From positions 3,193,754 to 3,257,753 of the forward strand of contig VWZW01001649.1 in assembly GCA_013397115.1 (NCBI GenBank): a stretch of DNA of 64,000 nt, in the 5' to 3' direction. The notes beneath the pieces were generated by a model that saw nothing but the letters and a program-made list of their open reading frames with translations, ran no database searches and was not told the DNA's origin. The translations under genes and the position numbers were made by a program. The stretch is from Edolisoma coerulescens (lineage: Eukaryota > Chordata > Aves > Passeriformes > Campephagidae). Positions 11,901-23,900 of the stretch are shown one piece after another. Within the stretch, counting starts at the first letter, position 1, and the number at the start of each line of letters is the position of its first letter.

Positions 11901-14900
11901 TGGGTGCCAATGGTGCTGCAGGTAAGGGTTTCATGGTAGCCGGTCAAAGTAAATATTTTTCTCCCGAGTTAGATAATGTGAATCATGTGGTGTTTTGAAG
12001 ATATGTTTAACCTCCTGGTTTTATCTGTTTCAAATAATTGTTTTGATAAGCATTCTCTCTTGAACCTTAAGATTAGACTTGAACTCTTGACTGATGAGAG
12101 GATCTTGTTTATGAAGATTTTCATCTGCAGTTATAACCTGTGAAGCTGCTTCTTGTGAGCGTCCTTTAACCTTTCCAAGGCAATCCCAACACCATAGTGT
12201 GACTGCACTGTGTTACATTGGAAAGAATTTATTAGTGTCCTGACCTCAGATTGCCAAGGCAGCAGCAACTTCTGTTACCTAGAAAAGTGTTACACCGTGT
12301 AACAGTCTGAAGCAGTGGTGTCTCTGCTCGTTTCCTTTCGAGAGGGTAATGGCTGCCTGTGGAAGTGATTGGTTTAAGAAAGGGAATGCTGATTTTTTTT
12401 TTTTTTTTTGCCTGAAATTCTTTAAATGATTTCACCTGTAGAAAGACAAGTGACCTCAGCCTGTTCTCGTTCAAGATGCAGATCATGTCAGTGAGGAAGA
12501 GGTGGCTGCCCTCATGGCCGATGTTGTCCCCACCACCAGTAGGCTCCGCCCTCAGGTCCGGACCCGAGCCATAGCCAGGACTCGGCAGAGCGAGCGCGTC
12601 CGGGCCACGGTGAACAGGAACCGCATAACAACAGCGCAGCAAATTCGGGTATCCACGGGGATTTCTGAGGGAGCCTCTGCCAGAACCCTGGGCAAGAGTT
12701 ACTGAAATAAGTCCCCATTTCAGTAGCTCAGCTGTCTGTGTTGACTGTCCATAGCACAGTGGTTAGTAGTTGTGGAGCTCTTTTAAACTGAGATGTACAA
12801 CATGTGCAAATGGAGTACAGCACATGAGCAAGATGCCCTGTTTTGAAATGCTGCAGCAGCTTCCTCTCTTAATCTGCATTTTTATCACCCCTGGTGTGAG
12901 CAAAATTGTATTTTTATTCCTAGTGGCTATTAATACACAGTTTGTGCACCACTTCTGTTTTTTAGCATGTTTATTTGACAGTTGTTTATTTTCCTTTGTC
13001 CTCCTACCTCCTTGCCCGTAGCAGTAGAACGTGTTGACTGCCTTCAGCCCAATTGAAATGAAAAATTTTGTATTTTTAAGGTTTCTATGTTTGTGTGAAA
13101 ATCCGTCCCTTGTTGGAAGGGGAAAAAACCAGATGTTAGTGTCCTCAATAATGTGGCAGCGTGAGTTCAACCCATTAACAGTACTAGAGAATCTGTGCAG
13201 GAGAGTATCCCAAATACACAGAGTCCCTCTCTTACAGTATTAAGTATAGTTTGGGATAGCTGCCATGAACGAAGATCCGGCTCACCTTAAGTTTTTATCA
13301 CATTTTTCCCTTGATTTAAGGACTTCCCAGAGTGCTTTAGCAGTTGTTAAATTTATTATGTCCTGCATATCAGAGGTGGTCTTATTTGACTGCCAAACCC
13401 CACTGTCTCCAAACCCAGGTGTTTCAATTTTAACTTTAGAAGAATTAATAAAATACAAAAAGTTGATGAATTATTTGATGCATTGTTGTTAAGCAATTAC
13501 AACTGAGTAGTCAGGGCTATATGTTGAAAAAAAATAAAGGGAGGAAAGTGTTGTTTGAAGTAAAAGACTCTGCAAGGTAACTGCTGTTACTTTTCTTTCT
13601 TTCCCTACTTCTTGTTTTAGAAATAGTGTGGAGTCATCTCCTGTGGGTGAGCGGGGTGGTGCCTGGGGACTTTACTATTCCATGGTAATGTAATCCTGGG
13701 AACCCAGCACTTCCCGTTCAAGAAGCTGTTCCTAGCTCCACTTCCCAGTGTGCAGGGATAATTACAAACTATACCTGGAAAGGCAGTACTATTTATTGCC
13801 TTTGTCTCTGAACAAAAGGTCATCTTATTTTGGCTCATACTTTGAGTTGACTGAAGCTTAATTCCACTGGTTGAGGGTGTGTAAGCTGTTGTCCTCCGAG
13901 CACAGGGAGAAGCTGGGAGCATGCATGTAATTCTGAAGGAGGCTGAAGACCAAGGTCCATAATATGTCAGTCAGTAGATGAAAAAAGTGACATAATTCCT
14001 TAACTGGCAGCTTGGTGATGTGAGGGGTTTCTTTATTTGAATCTCAAATCCATTTTTCATCAAATGCTTTTATAAGTAAATGTTGCTGAGCTTTAGGTAC
14101 CTGTATCATGTAACTTCTAATCCCCCCCACAGCATGTGCCTGGGTACCTCATGTCCTCTCTTCTGGATGAAACAATTGAGGCAGTTGTAGCAGGCCTGAA
14201 CACAGCCATCTACCAGCGTCCTCTGGCACCACGGGCTCCTACCAGGCAGAAGAGAAAAACAGGTGAGGACATCAGACACCTTAGGGCAGCCTGAATCCTA
14301 CAAAATACTGCCACACCTGCGCAGCTATGGAAGTATCCCATGTGCATGTTGTTCTTTCCCTGTAGCACCTCTGCCCAGAAGTGTCTTGAAGGTTGTTTTT
14401 AAATAAATCCTAATGATGTTTTTCTGCCCTGCTGTTGGTGGCACTCTCTGTGTCTCTTTCAGCTGCTTTGTGGTCACAGGGGGGTGAAAAGGTGAGTACA
14501 GAGTAAAATACAGTGCCAGCACTTAGTCAGATCATTGGTTTTTGTCCCATCAGGTAGGCGGAAGAAAGTAGGAGGCAAAAAAAGAACTCAGGCAAAATCT
14601 GCTGCTGGGAAGAAGAGTTCAGGGACACAGCTGAAGAGACGCAAGCGTCTGACAAAGAAGAGAAGGGGGAAAAAGACAAGAGTAAGATCACATGTGAGTG
14701 AGTTTCTGCCAGTCAGTACCTACCATTTTCAGCCCTCTGTAAAAGCACTATAATATGGGATTCAGTTGGAAGAAATGCCACCATAGAGTCGTAGCAGGCA
14801 GCTTGCTTTCTGGTGGGAGTATGTGCGGAATGTGTCCAATGTACTCCAGGAAGATGCTATACATGGAAATGAATTGCAACTTCCAGACAGGCCTGCTGGC

Positions 14901-17900
14901 TTTGCTGACAAATCCTGTTACCTGGACTGTAGGGATCAGATTGTAAAGCAAGTCCTGCAGGCTTTGTGTCCTGCTTTGCCATTCAGCTGTAGTGTTTACT
15001 TGGTACTGATGCAAGCTCAGTTAAAATTGCCAGCACCTATTCTTTTTAATAGGCCGTGGATGTTTGTGGCTGTGTTGTTGCAAACCCAGCTAATCAGCCA
15101 TAAGGGCTCTCAGAATTCCTTTCAGTTGTGGGTAGTGTTCTCTTGTGAATTAGGCTGAATGCTCTGCGCCAGCTTGACTCTTTTTGTCAGCTACTTTAAC
15201 TAGAGTCTACATCTTAGAGCCAGAACTGTCCCTCCAGCATTAAGTAAGGAGCCAGCAATTTTGAATTGTCATTATTAAGATTTTTAGAAGCTTAATTTAT
15301 CTGGTCACTTACATGTGATAGATGCAGTCTCTGTTTGAAGTGACATATAGGCCATAGTTACAAGTTTCATAAATGCTTTAAAACAAACATAGACAATAAA
15401 TGCACACTACTTGTGCTGCTGATGGTAGTAACCTGATGACTATACGTAGCCTAAGTGAAGAATTTGGGGCTTTAGACACAAATTTACCTGCCCTAACATA
15501 CAGATAACCCAATCTCTTTGTCTGTGCAGGGGAAGAATGAGGTTACTACTCGCTCCCGTATTGCAAGAACTCTTGGTCTCAGTAAACCTGTGCGTGGGGC
15601 CTCACTTCCTTCCATGTACAAACCAACAGAGCCCTCCCTTGGGCTGATGAGAGCAGATATTGGTGCAGCTTCTCTCTCTGTGTTTGGGGATCCATATGAG
15701 TTGGATCCTTATGAAAGGTGAGAGATCTCTGGGTTTTGATCAGGGACCTGGTGATTCAGCAGGTGTTGGGTTGGTTGTGCATGTGGCTCCGTGCAGAGTG
15801 TGGATTCACATATGAAGGCAGCTTTGGGTACACATCCCATGATAACACATAATGGCCTGTTCTTTCCTTCTGGGCTGAGTTGCTGAGCTTGTAAGGAATC
15901 GGCCTCCTCTAAAGAGATTTTCTGAAATAATCAGCCTTGTGAAAACCTTTAATAAGAACTGTGGGGTTATTGAAAGGCTAGAATCTGAAGGAGTCTGATC
16001 CTAATCCGTCATGTTTTATTTATTTATTTTAAGTGAAGACAGCTGGCATATTTGGTATGCAGTAAACACCAAAGTAAATGGACCTCTGGAATCTTCCATG
16101 TTTCTCCTTTTCCTGTCTTCACTTTTCCAGACATTTTAAATTCAGGAAAAATCTTACTATGCCATAGTTTGTGTCACTCATAAACTTTGAATTTTTGGGG
16201 AGAGGGCATCTGAAATTATTGTTGGTGAAATTTAGTTTTCCATTGAATATTTCTTTTTGATCCTTTCATAAAAGAAAATTGTCCATTTAATGTTTTAGAT
16301 ACGAAAATCCACATTAGAGTCTCTGCTGTCTGAATCAAGCTATTCTATTTAGGCAGCCACAGAAAATAAGTACATTGCACAAATATTTTTTAATATAATA
16401 AAACAAACAATGCTCTCTAATCGTATCTGTCATAGCAGTATCATCTCTTTGATGTGAAAAACATTTCAGACAATTTCAGGGTTTGTGTGTATTTTATCAC
16501 AGCAATGAAGAGGTTCCAGCAAATCCAGATTCACCAGTGAGTGCCAAAAGGAGAGTTCTCTCCCAGTCAGCACTGAGGTCTCACCGTCCCGTAGCTAGAC
16601 CCATTTCTGTGGGACTTCCCAGGTAAAAATCCATTCTTATTTTGTTATTCTTAGTTGTCTAACGACCCTAACAAAAGGGTAACCCTGATGATCATCCTTG
16701 TTTAACCCTTTTCTTGCCCTGTCTTTCAAAAAGTGCATGTGTGTGTATACGTGCATGCCTGCACAAGTGTAGATAAATAAACACATCAGTTTGGGCAAGA
16801 ATTCTTTTTTTATGTTGAACACACACACTTTTCCATCATACTTTTAACATTTCCATTGAAATTTAAAATTGGTATTTCCACCGTAATCTGACCCTCACTT
16901 TCTTTTTTTTTTGACTGTTCAGTAACCCCATTAGCATGTTTTAAATCCCAGTCTCATTGACCTTTAAAAAACCACTTGCTTCTTTGAGAGGGCTGGGGAA
17001 TCCAGTTGCACATCCTGAGGAGGTGAGGGCTGTGCCGACCTCACCCAGTTCTGCTGCCATTTGTTGGAGCTCAGACAATTGAGGAAAAGCTTTGTTTGAT
17101 CCTGCAGTTTAACAGTTGCTTTGCTGTCTGTGGGTTGCAAGCCTGCCAAGGCCATGAGCCCTGGCTGCCCCCCCCTGGCAGCCACAGTGAATTTTCAGGA
17201 CTGAGGGGTAGGACACAGGGAATCAGGAGCATGATGAGAAGAAAAGGGATGAGGAAAGTCACTGAGGCAGGTACCAACTGAGTCACAGAAAACTGCAAGG
17301 CTGAGAGAGCTGAAGAGAAATGAAGGGAGCTCAGCTTAAGTGGTTAAAGGTATGAAAGGTTTACATAGCTGTCCTCTAATGCATCTGACTTACGGTGAAG
17401 GTTGGTTTCTCAGGATTAAGGTAGTATATTTCTATGATAACTTGGATTATTTGTCTACCTTTCCCATCTCAGTCCTGAAGGAAGCCTTTCAGGAAACTTT
17501 CCATGTCCTCAGAGTTACTTGAGTAGCATATGTTTAGAAGCTAGAACTGTTTAGCTGGTACTCAGCTTTTCTAACAGCTCCATTTGTGTGGGCTACACTG
17601 AGTTTCCTAGTCTGGCCCTAGCAACCGATTCTTTTAGTTGTTCCCATTTTGTCTCTCTGTTGTATATTATTACAGGTGTTTTGGTATACATTATGTGAAT
17701 GAAGTTTGCTTTGTTGTCATACAGAAATGAAATGTAGCTCCCTCAGAGAGCTGGGTTCCTTTGGAAGTTTGTTTTTTAGCAAACTCAAACAAAATAATCC
17801 CCCAAATCCCATCAAGACAAAAGCAAAGAAAGAAAAACTAAAAAGCCCAACACCAGAAACAGCTTTTCAGTCCATATTTCAAGAACTGAGAACTTAAACC

Positions 17901-20900
17901 ATCTTCATAAGATTGAGAAAAGCATAAAGGGGAGTGTTTGTGCTGTCCCATGTGTGGGAGCATTGCAGTTGTTTTTCAGTGTAATTTCTCTCTGCCATGC
18001 TCTTAGCTACCTTGCCAGTGGCACCTTGTGGTTAAACACAGGTTCAAGCTCTTGTCATTTTTTTTAGATAGACATGTAGGCCTGAGGAATACATTTGTGT
18101 TTGTGATTTAGTCAGGGCAAGAGAGGCAGCTAGGATAGAAATATCTCTGAAGTGATAATCAGTGGTTTATCCTCCAAAAATGCATCTTAAATGCACTGGA
18201 AAGTTAATCTTGGTATACACCCCAGTGAGGACCACTCTTAATAAAAAGCATTTGCTAACCAAGAGTCTGAGGTATGATTACATGCTTTCTTATCTTGTGT
18301 TATTCACAAGTCAGTAAAAGGTTCACCTTCTGTTTGTCAGAGAAAGATGGGGACTGAATTATCTAGTGAAGCCAAAACTGCAAGTGAACTTCCCTGGCTG
18401 ATCTCTGCTTATGCCCTTGACTTTGGTTTCTTTTTAATGTAATGTGTGTGTATAGAACAAGTGCTGTAAGAGTAAAGGAAATGTAACCCCTCTGAAACAT
18501 GCAGAAGCAGTGTGCCTGCCTTGAGTCCTGATCAAGAAGCAGAAGCTGCTCCTGTGCCTGATCTGTTGGGAAGTATCCTGTCTGGACAGAGCCTTCTCAT
18601 GATGAGTAGTTCAGATGTGGTCATCAACAGAGATGGTTCACTGACGGCGAAGAAGGAAGGTAAGGACTTGGCACCTCATAGTGCTGTTAGCCACTTTGTT
18701 TCTTCCACATCTGCCCTGATCCTACAGGCTGCATAGCTTTAAACTTAGGGATACTCTTATTGAGCATTGGAGTATGTAGGATGGATTCAGTAGCTGCCAA
18801 CAATAATCTGTCTTATAAAGATGGATGTTCTGAAATAGTGTTGCTTGTCTGTGTTTTAATTGCAGACCTGAGATGTTACTGGAGGATTTTAGTTTTAATA
18901 CAGTTTTCTTCTTTCAGAAGAACTGCAGTGGTTTCATGCTTTGCTATAAAAAATGTGAGACTGGATAGACCAAAATTATCTTAGTACCCAGTTTTCCTGG
19001 CATGTGTCATGCATTGCTGCCGTGCCTGTAATCTGTACTCCAGTTTGAAGAGCAGGGTGAAGGACCTTGGCAAGAAATTTCTTTGCAGAAGTAGAGCTCT
19101 AAATATGTGCTGTCATCTCTAGCTGTGTCTTCCCTTGGCATTACTTGAAAAGAATCTCTTCAAATTGAAACTTAGAGCTTTATTCTTAAAATAAATACTT
19201 CTGGCATCCTCTGTTATAGTCATTTCTGTCAATCAGCAACTGCAGGATAACAAGCACTAATCTGGTGATACCTTCAGTAGAGAATAATTTATTTCCTAAA
19301 CATTAGTGTTTACCTCAAAGATGTGGTTGTCTGGCACTAAACTGTGAGTATCTGACCAAAAGAACTATTGGACTCCCTTATTACTGTGTGGTGTGTCTGC
19401 AAACCACAGTAGAACTTAAAATAATTAGCTTAGTACTTCTGTTAATGTTGGCAGAGAATGTCCAGATATGTCCTGAAAAGCTGAATTGTGTGTTTGTGTG
19501 CTGTAGCTCCGTTTCATAGAAAATCAGCGAGTGACTCGAGAGCGGAGGATGGGTCAGGGCGTGACACCCACCCGAGTACAGCGCACTCAGGGACCACAGC
19601 AAGCAGCTCCATGGCTGGACCTTCTGTTTCCTCGGGGCTGAGCACTTGCTCCAGACCCTTCTCCTCAAGCTTGTTCTCATCACCTCCACCCTCGCTGAGC
19701 AGGAGCGAGACTGCAGCAAGCCCTGCACAGACTGCACTGGAAAAGGCAACCCTAAAATCAGAATATTCAATGACACCCAGGTCTGTCCAGACTCAGAATA
19801 CAGCGACTTTGAGCAGGCATGGCTCAAAGTTAGATGAAATGCCCAGATTTAATGGAAAATCTAAAAACTTTGTACCCACTGATTCATCTTCAAAGCCCCT
19901 GAGCTGTAACTTGCATTCTGGCTCAAAAGCTGTAACTGTGAGGCAGCCAGTAAAACCACCTTCCCAGAGAATTGACATCTTTGAGCTTCCCAGGATACCA
20001 AAGATTAAAAAAGAAACCAGCAGCAAGCAGGTGGAGCCGGAACCCACAGGAAGCCAAAGCTGTGACATTCCCAGCTCCTGTATAACCCAGCTGACTGGTA
20101 AAGAGAGCACTAATCAGCCAGGAAAGGGTAGCAGGGTGGAAAGTCAGAAGTCAAACTCCAAGGAATCTCAGCAACAGACGCGTCCAAGCGGGGTGTCTTT
20201 CTCCAGCAATCCCGGCAGCTATAGCGGTTCATCGCTGCTGGGCACTTCGAGGGGCAAAGGCCCCGGCTCTTTCGAGAGTTTTAAAATCAATATTCCCGGG
20301 AACACAGGACATCCCAGCAGGCTGTCTAACCCAGGATTTTGTAATACCTTCCGTCCTGTGGACGATGAAGTGCAGCAGAAGGAGAGTCCTTCAGCTCTTT
20401 TCTCAGTAAAGAAGAAGCAGGTCAAAAGTGAGATATATGATCCCTTTGAGCCAACAGGATCGGACTCGAGTTCAGCAAACAGCAGTCCTGAAAGGCTTGG
20501 CTCAGGGATCCCACTAACTAATATCACCAGGACTATTTCCATCGAAAATCCAAAAGTTCAAACATTTCAAACTGTCCGTCGTTTCACGCCTTACAGGATA
20601 GAAAATATATTTGGATCTGGGACTGACTCTGATGTGCCATCTAGTAACACAGAGTCTCGTGATGACGTGACAGCAGCAAGCCGGATTGTAGAACAGATCT
20701 CTGATGCAGAGGAACGAGACAATGTGGATGAGGAAGACGTCCTAAGCAGTCCTTGCACATCATCTGCTGTTAAGGAAATTTCTAATACAAAGTGTTTAAA
20801 GGAGGAAAACAGAGAGGGACCTAATGTGTTCTTTAATGCTGAGGAATTGATTAGACCTAGTATTAATGTGAAAATAGAACCAGATAGTCCCTCAAAGAGT

Positions 20901-23900
20901 GATGGGCAGCAGAAAGTCCAAAAGGTAGAACAAGCAGAGAGGCGATCACGTTCCAGATCCTGTTCAAACTCTAGCTCCCGAAGCAAGAAGAAGATGAAAA
21001 GGAAAAAAGCACTTGTCAAAGAGCATAAGAGATCACGTTCAGAGTCAAGAGACAGAGCACACTCAAGGGACCGAAGCTCCAGATCTACCTCTTGGTCAGG
21101 TGGGGAAGAGCACAGCAAAACACACACGTTAAAATCCAAGAGCAGGAGGTCTTCTACTGACCGTTCTAGCAGTCATGAACGATCTAAAAAAAAGAAAATG
21201 AAAGATAAAACCAAGGATAAAAAGGCAAAAACTTCTTGGTCTAGGGACAGAAGGAAATCTAGGTCACGTTCGGGTAGTCCTGGAAGTACTTCTGAGTTCT
21301 ATGAAAATAGGAAAAAGAAAAGACGGTCTCGCTCAAGATCAAGGCGGAGGGACCGCTCCCGGTCAAACAGCACGGAGAGGACTAAAAGGCGGAAGCACAG
21401 GAGGGAGAAAAGCTATGAGAGGTATGATGAAGAAAGTAGCTTGAAGTCAAGGGACAGAAAGAGATCAAGATCCAGATCTCGGGAGAGGAGAAAGTGGAGG
21501 TCTCGGTCTCGATCTTGGGAGCACAAAAGCAGCAAATCAAAGGAAAAAAGACTGCGATCCCGATCACGTTCCAAAGAAAGGAAACACAGATCAAAAGAGA
21601 CCTTGCTTCCTCCTCCACCAGAAAAGGATCAAAAGCCTCCAGTTGAGAATGTGACCAGGTGTCTGGAGCAACCCCATTCTCTGAAACAAGAGCCGAAAGA
21701 GGAGCTAGTACTAGAAGGCCTTTCCATAACCATCCAGCCAAATGTCAAACTTGAGGAAATACAGACTGAGATGCCAGTTCAGCTGAGAGAGGTCCAAGAA
21801 ACTATAAAGGTAGAGCCCATCTGTCAGGAAGTGAGCAGTGAAACTGCATTCCCTGCGCCAGAGATAACAAACATTTGTGTCCCAACTGGCGATGTGGATT
21901 CTTTTGCTGAAATGGAGTTAATGAATAGTACTGATCCAGCAGTGCTCGGTAGCTGTAGCAATACAAACCTAGAGATTACAGTTAAAATAGAAAATACTGC
22001 ATTATGTCCATCTCTGATGGAGCAACCCCCAAAGAAGGAAGTTATCATGCATGTTCCAGCTGAGGCTGCACCGATTCAAAGCTCGTCCAAAAGCAAAGTC
22101 ACGGATTGCGTGAGGGAGGTTAAGGAGGAGTGCCTTGTCTCAAATGAAAATACAAGTAATTTCACTAAGCCTGAACTGGAAGTGATACCTCAGGGTCCTG
22201 CCTTGAAATCAAAAGCACCAGTGAAAAGAGTTACCTGGAATCTTCAAGAGGAAGAAAGTGGCACGTTGTCTGCTGGAAAAGCTCCAAGTAAGTCTCTTTT
22301 GGAAAACTAACAGCAGTTGAAATGGGCTGTATAAGGCTTAGGGTTTTGGTGCCTGGCCAGACCTGGTTGTAGTGTTAAGAGCTCTGTCATCTGAGCTGGG
22401 GTGATGCTGTGGTTTGCAATCCTGAGAGCTGGCATTTTGCACTGGTTGAAATCATGAGGTGAGTTGTGTTAATGAATTGGAGAGGACGTGCTGTCAGCAC
22501 AGCTCAGCCAGTGGCAGCTTGTTCACTCGTGAAGCGCGTGCGACAACCCCATCTCTGAACTGGCAGCCCATGTCCCACCCTTTCTGCACTTAACTGGAAC
22601 GGCTGCTTTGCCTTCAGAATTTATAAATGTTCCTCAAAACCAAGGAGCGTGACAAGTCTCTGAAGCTCACTCCTGTGAGTGCTGCTAAACCAAAGCTGCT
22701 AGAAATGGTTTGGCTTGGGAACCTGTGCTATTTGTGTGGACAGAGTTGCCTGTGTTGTTCTTGTTGGTTACTCTCAACAGATAAAGCCAGTAGAAAGCAA
22801 TTGCTCAAGGGGATGAGAAGCTCTCTATTATCAGAAGCTTTAAAATACGAATGACTGCTAAAAATACGAATGACTTTTATAGCTAGTTTTGTTGTTAGAT
22901 GCTTTTTATTTTAATTTTTAAAATATAATTGGGTTTGAATCTTTGACACATTATTTTGTTCTTAGATGTTTTCTTTTCCTTCTCTTGGGATACCTAGGGA
23001 TGCCATTTTACAAACTTCAGCGAGCAAAAGAAGGGGCCTGGAAAGCAGAGGACTTGAACCAAACATTAAATCAGGTGCAGTTAAATGAGCCTCCTCCAAC
23101 CAATTATATGATTCCTGAGCCTATGTTTCCTGATCTAGATTCCTCTCAGGTTGGTTCCTATTCCAGTACCATGTCGTGGAAGGCATCCCATCTCATCTGT
23201 GCCCTCGTTGTGCAACACCCTCCTCTCATGGCAGAGTTGGCCTTCCTCTGCGTGTGGTACATTTCATGTAGCCCATACACCTCAGCAATCCTCCAATCAT
23301 TTAATCTCTCAGGTGCTCCTTACAATTGAAGAAATGTATTATCTTTTAATTCTGCTCTGTACACGCAGCTTCTGTTTTCAGCAGTAGCTTGCAGAAAGAT
23401 GGTGCTGCCTGAGAAGCTGTGAGCTTCTCCCTGTGATCAGGCTGTAAATGTTGGCTTGGTAGCCTTGGTGTGAGCCATTAGTCCACAGTTAACTGTCCAC
23501 CAGTTAAAAGTTGAGTGGGGCTGGTGGTAGCTCCTGGTGGATAAAAGGTGCTCTGAAAATCCTGCTCTAATGTTGTGTCTTGTCAGCACAAGCATTTACA
23601 GAGTGGTGTGTGTTTCCCAGGTGTACTGTCAGAACATCCCTCTGGCACCAGCTCTGCCCTCCAGCCTGCCCCCCTATGCCCCGGTGAGCCAGCCCACGGT
23701 TCAGTTCATCATGCAGGGAAGTCTTCCAGCTCTTGGCTGCGTGGCAGGACAGAGCCTCACCCCGGAGCCCGGCAGCCTGGCTACGGCATCTGAGCCAGGA
23801 ATCCAAGCTGCTTCTGTTGGAAATGCAGAGGAAAAGATCAAAGCACCCAAACCTCCAGTGGATAAAACAAAAAACGAGGAAGTGAGTGAATGTATAAAAT

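Noticed and set aside
14463..14491. Possible 29-nt micro-exon in PHRF1 between exons 8 and 9 (AG before, GTGAGT after).
   Set aside because: Its inclusion shifts the frame and gives a stop at the start of exon 9; direct joining of exons 8 and 9 keeps the basic linker in frame.
22288..22310. Stop-terminated end of the large PHRF1 frame (a C-terminal Lys-Ser-Leu-Leu-Glu-Asn).
   Set aside because: A strong GTAAGT donor precedes it and conserved exons follow in phase, including the SRI-like C-terminus.
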